DNA of 64,000 nucleotides from Alnus glutinosa (Eukaryota; Streptophyta; Magnoliopsida; Fagales; Betulaceae): assembly GCF_958979055.1 (NCBI RefSeq), contig NC_084886.1, positions 9,645,654-9,709,653 on the forward strand, written 5' to 3'. Positions 25,012-46,300 of this stretch are shown piece by piece. A model generated the notes under the pieces. The model was not told where the DNA came from, ran no database searches, and worked only from the letters and a program-made list of their open reading frames with translations. Position 1 is the stretch's first letter, and each line of letters opens with the position of its first letter. Made by a program: the position numbers and the translations under genes.

Positions 25012-28000
25012 TCATGCCTTGCCGTCAATGGTCATTGGCACTGGCTCCTGCTTTGCTTCTGCATTCTGCGCATACATGGTAGAAAAGCAAGTACTAAATA
25101 AGAGATCACAGATTTACAAAGACAAATCAAAGATAATGTTTATTTAAGGTTTTTAACTTACCGCTGATCTTGCTTGCTCATATTTGTTCATCTTTGTAAA
25201 TATGCTGCCATAAAACTGGGCATCCTTCTTGTTATACTCTCTTACTTTCTCCTTCAAAATTTTGTATTCCAGTTTTACATCCCTGACAATACAACCAATA
25301 TTTCAGTTTAGATCAACAACGTCAGCATCAAGTGAGTTTTGTTAGAGTATTAAGTTAAATTGAATTTTTTGACAAGAGTAAATAAGTTAAATTATTAAAC
25401 AAGTTAAGGAAAAGTTTAAGGCCACACGGGAAGGAAAATGTTAGAATATATGAAGTAAATGATTAAATTCATCCATTCCTATAAACTTGGATTTTGGAAT
25501 AAATAGTAATTTAACAAATTTAACGAGTCCAGGTAATTGAATATACACCAACAACCCTTTACAGTAGATCAGAAAACATATCCCATTATCCATGAAGCTG
25601 GTGAAAATACCTGTTATCTGGGTCTAGCTCAAGAGCCTTCTTGATATCCAGCTCTGCCAAATCCAAGTCAACAAGCTGTATGTATGCTTGCGCCCTCCTG
25701 TAAAGAGCTTTCACATTTCTACTGTCAAGTTCTAACACCTACATAAACACAAATCTCTAGATGTCAGCACATGAAACTGGAAGAAGTATAACACAATAAT
25801 TATCAAACTAAAACAAAATACAAAGAGACCTTTGTACAAAGCTTCTCAGCCTGCTTGTAGTCTCCAAGTTTCAGCTTGCAGGCTGAATTGTTTAGATTGC
25901 AGGTGGTTTTAAGCACCTTCGCCTGCTGCTTCTCCTCATCACTGAAAGAAGAGTCATACTCGATGAACCTTATAGCCTGTGCAACAGAATGAAAGGTATT
26001 GTAAGCTAGTCCATATCCACAAGTGGGTAATATGGTATATATATCTTGAGCTTAAGCTTAGGTCAAATCAGAGATATTTTGAATTTTCATATATACCTTT
26101 TCATATCTCTTTGACGCTCTTTCATATCTACCAGTCTTGAACAATGCATTCCCTTCTTCCTTCTTCTTTCCAGCTGCTTCAATCTTCTCCTGCGTGTTCA
26201 TATCCCAAGATTCCTTCTCCTACAGCCATTTACTCATAATTTAATAGATTAGATTATTCACTAAGCAATTGCTCCTGACGATTACCTCCCATCCAAAGAG
26301 GAGAAACATCTAATACAGATAAATGTAACACCTCACACTCACCTTAACAAAGGAGAGCAACTCAACTTCATAATGTACGATTGAATTGGCAGGAACAATT
26401 GCCAATTCTTGCTGTGTTTCAGATGGTCCAAAAGCATTCTCTGGTTGAATAGTCACCAGAGCAACTTCGCCTTTCTTCATGTTTTTCAAAGCTCTATCAA
26501 GACCATCAATAACTTGTTCTGGATAGAGATTGCAATCCAAAGCAATTAGCTATTTCGAATACTATCTAAAAATTACTAGAGAAAGAAAAACAAGGAAGAT
26601 AAGCATGGAAGCAAATACACGTACAAGTGACAAATTAGAAAGAAACAAAAAAAAAAAATTGCCAATACCTTCATCGATTTTGAATTCGAATGGCTCTTCA
26701 TCATGACCCTTCTTTGTAAAGATAGTCCCGTCATGCAACTTGCCAATTAGTTTCACTGAAACAGTGCAAGGACAATAACAAACTAAGTGGCACAAATTCA
26801 CAAACATATTAAGGGCCCTAAAGTACCATAAATCTAACATATTGTTTCCAGTTTCCACCCACAATACCTTGAACAACTGCCCCATCATTTGGGCGCTCAT
26901 ATCCCTCTCCCTCCTTCAAGGTCTTTTTCAGAACTTTCTTGTCTTTGGTAATATCAGAAACAGCCTTCCAAGAGATCAACTCAAGAGTTATCTGGAGCGT
27001 GGCATCTGGAGGCACAGCAGCTTCGTCACCAGATGCCGGTCGACCCATCTCCCCAAATGCATCTAAAAATAATCAGCTAATACGATTAATAATTGCCACT
27101 AAGGTTATCAAAATAGAACACGTAAGTTAAATTAGTAGACAAGATCTGAGCTCACATTGTGGCTTCACTGTCAAGAGGACTTTCTCTCCTTTCTTCATTG
27201 TTTTCACAGCTTTTGCCAGGGCAGGGCAGAAATAGCCTGCATATGAAAAGAAACATTGCAGTCACTTGAAGTATCTAACTTAATGAGTGTCTGCGTGTGT
27301 GTACATATAGGAATGAAGACGGACCTTCACCAACAGTGAACTCCACCCCATCAGATTTCAAAATGAGTGTTCCATCTTCAAGCCGAGCTTCATACTTAAC
27401 TGCAATAAAGAGAATGGTCAAATTATTAGTAGAAATTCATTTAAGTTGTGTATCAGTAATCAAAGGGAGAAGTACTGGATTGACAATATACCGAAAACTT
27501 CATCCAAGTCTTTTGGGTTCTCCCATTTCTCCCCTTCAGCAAGTATTTTCTTGAAAATGCCCCCATCTTTGCATATGTCCTTGACACTAGTCCAAGACAG
27601 CAACTCCACATCAAACTGAAGAGTGGCATTGGGTGGAATAGTTGGAGGGGATCCAGACTCGCCATAGGCCAACTCAGAAGGAATGGTGAAAATAGCCTTC
27701 TCACCCTTCTTCATGGTTTTAATACCTTCATCCCATCCCTTGATCACTTGTCCTGCAATAAATAAACATCAGCACGAGCTTGATCCTGAAAGCTAAATCC
27801 ACAGACATGAAAAAAGAGGCAACAGGCCACACCAACTCAAAGCCACTCCATGAATAATAGCCAGGCAATTTTCCCAAGGGACAACTTATCACTCCTTTCC
27901 TTCTCAAGTCCTTTTGTGATGGCTTTGAACTCTTAACATTCCCAAGTTCTGGCGGGGTTTTAGGGTAATCAATACAACAATTTCACACAGAACAAAATTA

Positions 28001-29169
28001 GGATTCCGTTTTTTACTCCAAAAGAGATGGGAGGTTTGTCTTAATGGTGTAAATATATGAATAGAGCGTTAATTGCTAGTATTCATTGGGCAGTACACAA
28101 AAATAAAAATTGTGTATGAATCCAAGCCATGCATCAAAAATAATTAAAAAGAACGAGTCCAATACATTAAAAAGGCTCATGAGTTAGGAGAATTATCCCC
28201 CAAAAGCCATTAAAAATGGTGCATTAAACCATGAATTCCAGACCTCATAAAAGGTCGAGCATCCATTTCAATCCTATATACATGGGGTTCCAAATATTAT
28301 TAAATCTTCACTCATTCTCTTATTCGTGAGGCAGCGAATTGTACTCTCAACTGCTGCCCATACTTTAGCTAAATATGCTTTGTCCTTGTCAACCGATTTG
28401 GTCTGGAAGGAGGAATGCTTCAAATGGATACTCTTCATCTAGTAAGGCCCATCAACAGGTTTTATAAGTATAATTGTTCACCTAGATCTTCAGTTGTAGC
28501 AACTAATTCTTCCCCAGCTAAAGGTCCAGAAAACATCTTTTGTCAAACTAAACTTTGATTGAGCTATCTAGAAAAAATTTGCTGCACTAACAGCAATGCG
28601 TCAACAAGATCATCAAGGTTCTTTCTGTCATGCTAGTACTCGTAAAATCCCTCTATTACAAACTCCTACATGTATCTACTAATGATTAAGAACCACCAAA
28701 CCCAGCCAAACAGAGCCTGAAACACGAAGTTTGACTTGACAAATTCAAATGCAGAACACAAAAGCCAAAATGCCGAGTATTTGAGAGAAAAATTACCTTG
28801 GCCAAGCTTGAACTTGAACGGGGTCCCCCTATCACGGCTCGAGTCGAACTGAGTTCCATCTAGCAACGTCCCAGTATAATGAACTGCAAAAGCAACACCA
28901 ACCCATCAACACAATCGCCCCACACACCCAAACAACAAACTCCCAATAAAATAAGATATAACCATTCAAGGCTTATGCAAACCTTCAACTTCGTCCCCTG
29001 TGCCAGGAGTCTCCCAGCCTTCACCCTCCTTGACCAGCTTCTTCTTCAGCCCGGTCTTCCCAATCTCCTTCTCTTCGCCCACCTTGAGAATCGGGCTAAC
29101 AGGGTCATCCTCCGGAACGTCCATGTCCTCGTCCATGTTCGCGGTCGGGAACTCGAAGTCGTCATCCAT
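25012..29169 (-). CDS. FKBP62: FKBP-type peptidyl-prolyl isomerase with TPR, ROF1/FKBP62-like
   Basis: Multidomain immunophilin and HSP90 co-chaperone; the ROF1/ROF2 pair tunes heat-stress tolerance in Arabidopsis. Thirteen exons: 28983-29169, 28797-28883, 27492-27752, 27325-27399, 27156-27236, 26868-27062, 26669-26755, 26343-26518, 26097-26219, 25830-25976, 25611-25738, 25162-25282, 25012-25065, giving 573 residues. After an acidic N-terminus (MDDDFEFP) come three FKBP domains. The first keeps the catalytic pattern [20 protein letters not shown] and [20 protein letters not shown]. The second and third are divergent ([31 protein letters not shown]) and probably non-catalytic. A three-repeat TPR domain follows ([31 protein letters not shown]), then a short tail ending MTIDGKA. 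The in-frame ATG 27 bases upstream would add [14 protein letters not shown] matches the family start. FKBP62 versus FKBP65 cannot be settled by eye. Confidence 0.95.
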
Positions 29170-29858
29170 GGCTAAGGCTGTAAACGGGTTTTGCAATGAA
29201 TCAGAGAGAAAGCGAGAGAGATATCAGAGGCAACTAGCGCAATGCGAGAGTAATGCTTCCTTGGTATTGCCATGCCTGTGAGAGGCTGCCTTTTAATGGT
29301 GGCCGAGAGGAAAGGAAGGTCTCGTGGAGCGTCTAGAGAGTTCTGAAATCTCAAACAGTCTGGATTGTTCCAGACTCGGAACCGTCGCAAAGCCCGTTTG
29401 GTTAGTTTTGAAAAGTGTAAAAATTGGTAATTAATTTGGTGGGCTCGTATTTGAAAAAAAAAAAAAAGTTTCAATGTGGGGTTCACAGATTTTTTTATTT
29501 TTTATTTTTTAATATATATATATATATATACACGAAAATGAAATTACATCAAATTAGGGTTGGACGATCGAAAAAAAAACACTAAGAATGCAAGTACGCG
29601 GAGGCAATGCATCAAATTAAGACTCGGACCTATTGATTCTTAGCATGGATGCCAATAATCCAAGCCACCAGTAAAGGTGGTTAAAGGTGTATATTGAGTT
29701 ATAAGGACTTAAACATCAGTTGCGTAACAAATATAGGGGACACAGAGAAGATATAGAAAACAAAACACCCAAAAATACAAAAGTGGAAAAATAAAAACTA
29801 CACAGCATCTATAGGGAGGAGGTGCTGGGACTGGGAGTTCCCGACAAGTGTAAACCAC

Positions 29859-30197
29859 ATGCCAACATTGAAAGACCTCTATCAAGCAGTGAACATGGCA
29901 GGCTACCGTAAACCACTGACAGCAAAAGTAATGGGATATTGGGAGGAGAATTGTGACCTTTATGCGCTGGTAGGTGAGAATTACTTGCTAACGCGTGCAA
30001 GCCACGCTCTGGTGCGTGGGTGTCCGCAGGAGACACGACTTGTATCAGTGAAGGTGAAAGATGACGGTGATTATGATGGAGAGGCACTTGTCGTGCTGAA
30101 TCTAGATAATGAACATAAATGTAGGTTTAAAAACTTAGACTTTAGATCCGAACCAAACTCGGTAGAAGATACGATGGAGGAGGGAGGAGACCCATGA
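29859..30197 (+). CDS. unassigned open reading frame of 112 codons
   Basis: The frame starts MPTLKDLYQAVNMAGYRKPL and ends in an acidic stretch with TMEEGGDP. I do not recognise it. It is compact and has mildly coding-like composition, but the antisense strand over 30071-30463 is also open for 130 codons, so the openness may be compositional. No start-context or splice evidence favours it. It could be a transposon-derived fragment or chance. Confidence 0.2.
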   Translation: MPTLKDLYQAVNMAGYRKPLTAKVMGYWEENCDLYALVGENYLLTRASHALVRGCPQETRLVSVKVKDDGDYDGEALVVLNLDNEHKCRFKNLDFRSEPNSVEDTMEEGGDP

Positions 30198-31190
30198 GAG
30201 TTGCGTTGACATGTAGGAAAAGCAAATAAAATGCTTTCAAATAAGACATGGATAAGGCTAGAGTTAACTCCAGCAAAATAATAGCTTCCAAGGATGCGAG
30301 AAGGGGAGGGAAAAGGAGGAGAAGAAGAGTAAAAGGGAAGGGAGAGGAGGGGGTAGCGGATTTCACTACCTTCTTCTTGACAGCCATTGTTAGCAAAGAA
30401 AATTTCTTCAAAAGGATAGAGAATGGAGCGAAATATCATAATAGATATTTTTGAGTCGCGCAACCATAGATAAAATTGTTTTGCTAAACTTTTGAGAAGT
30501 ACTTTTAAAAATTAAAAAATTTACAAAAAAATAAAATAAAATAGAAAAATAGAAAAAAAGTGTTGCTCTCACTCATAGGCGGTCACCTCGGCAGCCAAAA
30601 GTACACCATTTCTAATTATTTATTTTTTTATTAGAAAAAAAAGAGAGATAAATAAAAAACTATTAGTACTTCTCCAAATTTAGAGAAGTACTATACCTCA
30701 ACTATATTCTCCAATTCAAGTCAAATTATTATCTAACTTTTTTTTTTTTAAAAAAAAAATTAACAATTACATCTATTTTTTTTACATATAGATCTTACAT
30801 ATTTAATGGTTAATTTTTAAAAAAATTGTTGAAGTTGTATAAGAGTCGGAGCATTTATCAAGTATTTTAAATAGTTTTTTATAATATTTTTATTGTAAGC
30901 GCGACACATACTACAATATGATTAGTGTGACATTCCAATTATTTCTATCAAAATTTTGGATGGAATTTAAGTCCAATGACTTATTTGTATTTTTCCTATC
31001 ACGTAAAATTTTGAGTGACTTTTTAAATCTCATAAAACTATTTGCAACTCAATAAAACCATGCTCATTGATTTTACATATTTTTGTCCTAAGTTTTATAA
31101 TTGAGTAATTAAGTTTTATTACCCTTTCAAAAAAAGAAAAAAAGAAAAAAAAAAGTTTTATTACCGGTCATGCACAGGAAAAACACACAG

Positions 31191-31196
<6 letters not shown>

Positions 31197-31253
<57 letters not shown>

Positions 31254-31427
31254 GATCCCTACACTCATTTCTCATAAAAGTTTCACAACAAGCTGATGTG
31301 GCTGGTAATATTTTATTATTTTTTTTGTTTTGTTTTGTTTTCTTTTTGTAAAAAAAAAATAAAATATTACCAGATACGTCAGCTTGTTGTGGAACTGTTG
31401 TGAGAAATGAGTGTAGGAATTATTTCT

Positions 31428-31494
<67 letters not shown>
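31197..31494. mobile_element. fold-back MITE nested in a (TA)n microsatellite
   Basis: The unit at 31249-31428 is a near-perfect hairpin. Its left arm has CCTACACTCATTTCTCA, then CACAACAAGCTGA and CTGGTAATATTTTAT. The right arm carries the same blocks in reverse complement, around a T/A-rich loop. The arms are roughly 75 bases. TA repeats flank it directly on both sides (31197-31248 and about 31431-31494). This resembles rice Micron-type elements, which insert into (TA)n tracts. No coding capacity. Confidence 0.7.
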
Positions 31495-31497
<3 letters not shown>

Positions 31498-31837
31498 AAA
31501 AAACCAAGAAAACAGTCCCCACCTACGACTTTTGTTTGGGTGGCGTTACAGTACAAAGAGAAAGTGATCGATAATTCATCCCCTTGTTGATCTGGACACG
31601 AATCGAAAATAACATATGCGAACCATCAGATCCAGAATTTAGCGTTCCAGCGCGCGCAGTCATAGATTCACCAAACCTCCCAAACGCATCATTCTATTTG
31701 CGGTGACCCCTTTCTCTCTTCATTTCTCGAGGGGTCGCCCCTGTTTCTCTCGCTCCACAGTAATCACAAAAATCGCAGAAGCCAATTTCCAATCCACCTG
31801 AATTCCGCAGAATCTGAATCCTTTAGACAAAAGAGAG

Positions 31838-41156
<9,319 letters not shown>

Positions 41157-42359
41157 GAGCCAAAAAGGGTCGAGACATATACAGTTTCTCTTATGGGTTT
41201 TGGTTAGAGGGAATTCAAGCCCTGTATCCGCCTGTTCCATTCGGTTTTTTCCTTTCTTTCCATTGTTTTTAAGATGAGAGATCAGACCCCGGATCATTTG
41301 AAAAATAAGAAAAGCTTATGTTATTCTTTGGGGTTCTGGGGAGGTATTGCTTCCTTGAAAGAATAAGGGAGGGACATAGATGTTGGTTGAGTCGATGAGT
41401 TTTGAGTTATAGGGAAAGAAAGGTATGATGGAGTGTAACTTAGAGGCTTCAGCAGAGCCAAGCAGCAAGATATATTGTCAAAATGATATTCTTTTACACC
41501 CTTTGTTCTTTTTTTTCTTTTTTTTTTTATTGTATTCACCCAGATCATAAGTATGCGTCGTGTATCAGACTTTTAAGTTATATACTCAATGGGTTGATGC
41601 TCCTAGGTTGGAAAGTTCTGTAACGCCAGTCATTTTGTTCATGTTCATCTCTCTCTCTCTCTCTCTCTCTTCCCAGTGGTTTCTTCTTTGCTTAACAGAT
41701 TCGGACTACTCAGATTTTGTGTGCGCGCGTGTTCCACAAAATCTGAAAGGTTAACGATTGTTCAAGTATGCAAAATATTAACGGGAGGGAGGGGGAACAG
41801 CGTGCTTGCTTTTTGTGACCTTTTCCTTTTGTCCTTCCATTTCCTATCTTCTAAACTAAGCTTTTGATTTTCCTTTTTGAGATACACGTGGTTACTCCTA
41901 CTCCCATCTAATCCCATCTAATCCCAACCATTCATTTTTTTTGGCGTCATAGTCTTTTCTTATTTTAGCTGATCCTCTTTAAGAATTGGAAAATTAATTG
42001 CTTGAATTAGTTATTTGCAAGTTTCTTTCTTCTCCTCGAATATGCACAGTAATTTTGAGAGAGACGTAAACATGGCCGTCCAATAATTTAGAGTTAAAAA
42101 AATTGTGAATTCCATAGCGTACGGATGTCTCATGTCTGCACTCTCCTGGTATTATTGCCTCCAGTCCCCGCTATGCAAAAGAATACATCAAAGCTTCAAA
42201 ACGATCAGTACCAAACATTTTCCTTATAACTGGAGCGTAACTGCCAGGTCAGCTTTTAATCAGCCGTCTTTATTTATTTGCACTAATAAAGTCATTGAGT
42301 CTTTTATAAGCCGCATTTAAGGTCACAATCCCCAAATTCTGTTAAAAAGATCTTTCTTT
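41157..42359. other. SEC23 3' region and intergenic DNA
   Basis: The SEC23 3' UTR probably occupies the first few hundred bases. A (CT)n tract lies near 41648-41672. No coding region was recognised. Confidence 0.55.
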
Positions 42360-42730
42360 CTTCTATAGCTCACATGTTGGCTTGGCATGACTACATTTTT
42401 TCCATCTGTTCTCCACCTCCTCCTGGCCCTATTAAGGCTGACTTTGATGTAGTTATTCGACCAGATTATGCAATGGCAGTTGCTTTTTCTTAGTATTATG
42501 ATGGGAATATCATTGAAGCTGCCACCAAACGCCTGCTTACTGCTGATGCTTCTATTCGTAAAGCTCAAGCTGCATTGTTAGCTGCTCAACTTGCACCCTC
42601 TAGTGGGTGCTGCAACTCCTTTATCTTATAAGGGGATGCTTGCTTTTACTGCCATACTTGCCATCAATAGTCCCAACTTGTTAATAGATTGGAATTTCTT
42701 TAGCATGGTTTGTGACATTCACTTACGATA
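42360..42730 (+). mobile_element. LINE RNase H remnant
   Basis: Translation from 42360 gives AHMLAWHDYIFSICSPPPPG then P-I-K-A-D-F-D, an in-frame stop, and NIIEAATKRLLTADA and AALLAAQLA. This is the layout of the RNase H-like domain at the C-terminus of plant LINE polyproteins. Further frames carry LAINSPNL-like and DIHL pieces. It is broken by stops and lacks a tail. Confidence 0.6.
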
Positions 42731-42739
42731 GGTGATACA

Positions 42740-42940
42740 CAGGGGATGAAAACCGTCTTCTTGCAGTCCTTTTTTAATAATAATAAAAAAATGAAATATA
42801 ATTAAAAAGTGTCTTTTGATGTCACATATCAGAAGACACTTTTTGATTATATTTTATTTTGTGACATCAGAAGACACTTTTTGATTACATTTTATTTTTA
42901 ATTAAAAAGAGACTGTTAGGGGACGGTTTTCCATCCCCTG
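42740..42940. mobile_element. small terminal-inverted-repeat element (MITE)
   Basis: About 200 bases bounded by CAGGGGATGAAAACCGTC and, at the right end, GACGGTTTTCCATCCCCTG, nearly perfect inverted repeats. The interior holds two tandem copies of TCAGAAGACACTTTTTGATT and a complementary AAGTGTCTTTTGATGTCACA, so the whole folds back. CAGGG ends suggest hAT, but I found no matching 8-base target duplication. Confidence 0.65.
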
Positions 42941-43350
42941 AAAACCATTTTCCTTTCACTTATATATGCTTTCTTTTCAAAGTTGGTAGCCTTTGAAAAT
43001 TTCACATGGTGATAATTTCAAAACACATTGTTTAGCTAATTAAGTAGGTGTTTTCCACCTTTTATTTTGACACATTTTTAATTGGTCTCTCATTCTTTCA
43101 TTTAGAAAAGAAGACTGATACATGCACAACAAAAGTGTGTACAACTTGTGCACAATCATATGAATGAGTCTCATATGCATTGATCTCACCCATGTATGTA
43201 ATTGTGCACACTTTTTTTTTTTTTTTTTTTTGGAGTGTTTGTACACACTTTTGTTACAACAAAAGTATTTACCCTTCATAAAAACCCAATCGTAACCCTT
43301 TTTCTCCTTGGTGAGTAAAAAAACAAAAGGTCACAATCCCCAATCTCCCT

Positions 43351-43359
43351 CGCGCCAAA
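43351..43359 (-). promoter_or_regulatory. E2F-type site just upstream of PRD1
   Basis: CGCGCCAAA on the plus strand is TTTGGCGCG on the minus, a perfect match to the E2F consensus TTTSGCGCS. It lies about 30 bases before the PRD1 ATG, within the promoter or 5' UTR. Function inferred. Confidence 0.55.
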
Positions 43360-43389
43360 AATTCAAAACGGAAGGAGGAACCGGAGAAT

Positions 43390-46300
43390 ATGCTTTTCAA
43401 CGATTCAGAAGAACTGGACCTCGAGCTCGAAGAAGAAGCGGAAGCCATATCGTACTGTGATCCGGCCCCAACATGCTCCCAAGGGCACCGATCCACGCTC
43501 ATCATCCACACCCAACAGGGCGGCTCCATCTGCCTCCTCTGCTTCTCAAACCTGGTCGCCGACCCTCTCTCTCCCACTCTCCACGTCTCCTACGCCCTCT
43601 CCCAGCTCTCCCTCGCCGTCTCTCAGCCCCAATTCCTCCAATCCCTCCGCTCCCTCCACTCCCACCTCCTCGTCTCCCCTCTCGTCAAGGCTCTCTCCGC
43701 ATTCGACGACGAGCCCATCGCACGCCAGCTCATCGATCTGATCGTCAATCTCTGTGGTTCTGGTGATGCATCGCTGTGCGCTCAGTTTGTCGCCATGCTT
43801 TCGGACCGCCTCGCGTCCGGCGCTTTGGCGTGGAGTCGCCGCCAGGTGTTTACGGTAATGCCATCTGATTTTATTGTTTTGAATTTTGAAATGCTTGTCA
43901 AAGTTAATCATATCTTGCCCGACTCTCTGTTTTGGTTGTTCGGAAAATAAACGGAAAAACGAAGGAAAATCGAATTTGTAATTCGTATCTGTTTCTGGTG
44001 GTGGCCTTGGTTTGTGGTGACACATTTTGATCATTTTTCCTAGTTTTCACAATTTTCTTTTATTTTGTACTGAATGATATAACTGAGAATCAGACAACTG
44101 ATTTTCTCTCTCCTTTTTTTATTTTTTATTTTTTATTTTTTATTTTTATTTTTTTATTTTTTTTTAAAAGTCTCAAACCTTCTCTGCCTAATCCAAACCG
44201 GTCCCTCTCTCTCTGATCTCAAATCCTTTTCACAGCTGTGGTGATTCCTTAGGACTCCACCCTGTGTAAGCTTGATAACTTTTCCAAATAAGCTCAAAGA
44301 TGTGGTAAGGATCGTCAGAGGTGGTAATGGAGAACTAGAGTCAGTGTCTGATCATGAAAGCTTAAAGGTGTGTATGGGAGAGAGGACCTGAAAGTTAATA
44401 CCGTTGATATTATCTCATCCTTTGTTGGTTATTTTTTTGTACATATACCTGTTTATTGTATGATTTATTTTCTTCTCGCTACAATAAAATGTTTTACATG
44501 ATGTAATAAAAAGTAAAATTAAAAAGAAATGAAACAAAAATTATGCATCAGCTAGACCATGAGGATCTTTGCATTTAATGATTAGGGTTACAGTTTACAA
44601 TGGGGCCATTTTTAACATCACATATGCATTAAAAGACTCATTGACTTCTTAGGAAGCAATATCTTTCCTGAGAACCATATTTTCTAAGTCTTAAGACATC
44701 TCACTTAATTGCATGAATTCTTAATTGCAGCTTCACTGCGTTGGGGTTCTCTTAAACTGTCAGACATATAATCTCTATGCCCACATCAAAGACAAATATG
44801 GCCTTGTTTCCAATCTTGTGGCAGGTCTTCAATTGCCAAGGTAACAAAAAAAGCAAGCTGGCTTGTGAGACTTACCTTTTTATTTTTCCCTACACATCCA
44901 CCACATTATACTACTTACCAAAAAAATCTACGACTTTATATTAAGTCCTCTATTCCTTAAACACAGTGAGGAGATCCGTGGGGAGATCCTGTTTGTTCTG
45001 TACAACGTATCTGTTCTCCAGTATGCATCAGAGGATGGTGATGGAACTGATGTTTTACTGGCCTTTTGTCCTAAGATCTTGCACCTGGTGATGGATGCCC
45101 TGATGAAGACCCAAATTGATGATGTCCGCTTGAATTGTCTAGGTTTGTCTCAACTGCTTCTAATAGTTTCTTTCCTTATTCCTGAAAAATTCACGTACGG
45201 TATCTAGTTATTTCCTTTGGGAAGTCTAGTTGGAGAGGCAGCAAGAAGTGAACAACATTTTGGGCAGATGCCAAGAGCCTTTTCCCTTGAAGGCTTTTAA
45301 GGAACCATAAATACACAAATATCTTCAGAATAATATGAAGAGGAAAGTCGCAAACTAAATCATCATTTACAGAATATGTAGGTAGTATGCATACCGTGAT
45401 ATTACATAAGTCAGCCCACCACATGATTATATTTCCATGACCATCAATATTTTATTTTATTTTTTTGGATGAATTAATGCCTTATAGACCAAACACAATC
45501 CAGAAATACAACCTCTCCAGTAAAAACTGGATGCAATTCACCCAAGCAGAGAAAAAACAAGACTGACTGCTAATTAACATCTAAATCTACACCAAACAAA
45601 AGAACAACATTACAACAAAGGGTGTAGATTCCAACTATGCGCTAGATTTACATTGTGAGCAGTCCTCTTGACAGTACCCTTAGCCATAATCCTCAACCGG
45701 ACCTCCCATTTAATCTGAGCCACAATAGCTTCTTCTGTCCTAGGAGTATTGCCATGACACAAGTCATTTATTTGCTTCCAAATGTGAGACACCGTAGCTG
45801 CAAAACATAGCTTACACAGGCTAACTTGCAGACTTTTAGAACATCTATACTCCAATTTGCAACATCTGTCCACTCCACAAACAGATCATAAATCAAGCAA
45901 GAAGCCATTAGATTCCTCCATATTCTCCTACTAAAACTGCACTGGAAAGAGAGGTGGTCTATACTTTCCTGTCTTCCAAAACAGAACTGGCACAAAGTAT
46001 CACCTGCATAGCCCCATTGACACATTCTATCTTTGGTTACAAGAGCATCTCTAAACACCAACCAAAGCAGGAACGAGTGTCGTGGAATCGCCATGGGGAA
46101 CCACACAACTTTATACCAGGACACCTCAGGTTGCCTTGTCCTTAATTTCTCCCAAGTCTCATAACAAGAGTAAACATCATTACGTGAACTCCATATAGGC
46201 AAATCGGCTTCTCCAATCTCAATTTCAGGAAGCCCACTTTGAATTTCAACAATACTATTAGATCTAGCACAAGGCCAGAACTAGTCCCCATTACGAATAA

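Larger units (their letters stand above)
29170..31837. other. intergenic region between divergent FKBP and SEC23 genes
   Basis: Both genes are transcribed away from this stretch, so both promoters lie inside. The FKBP side (29170-29400) is GC-richer, with TTC/GAA-type motifs around 29335-29375. The SEC23 side has pyrimidine-rich sequence at 31700-31760. Between them are an unassigned open frame (29859-30197), AT-rich DNA and a fold-back element embedded in TA repeats. Confidence 0.6.

Noticed and set aside
30071..30463. Minus-strand frame of 130 codons next to the unassigned 29.9-30.2 kb frame
   Set aside because: Hydrophobic, low-complexity product antisense to a purine-rich stretch; no family recognised and no gene signals.
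31272..31556. Minus-strand frame with a long Tyr-Ile repeat
   Set aside because: A translation of the (TA)n microsatellite plus the fold-back element, not a gene.
43546..44034. A 162-codon minus-strand frame
   Set aside because: Antisense of PRD1 exon 1, with a low-complexity Glu/Gly-rich product expected from the CTC-rich sense strand.
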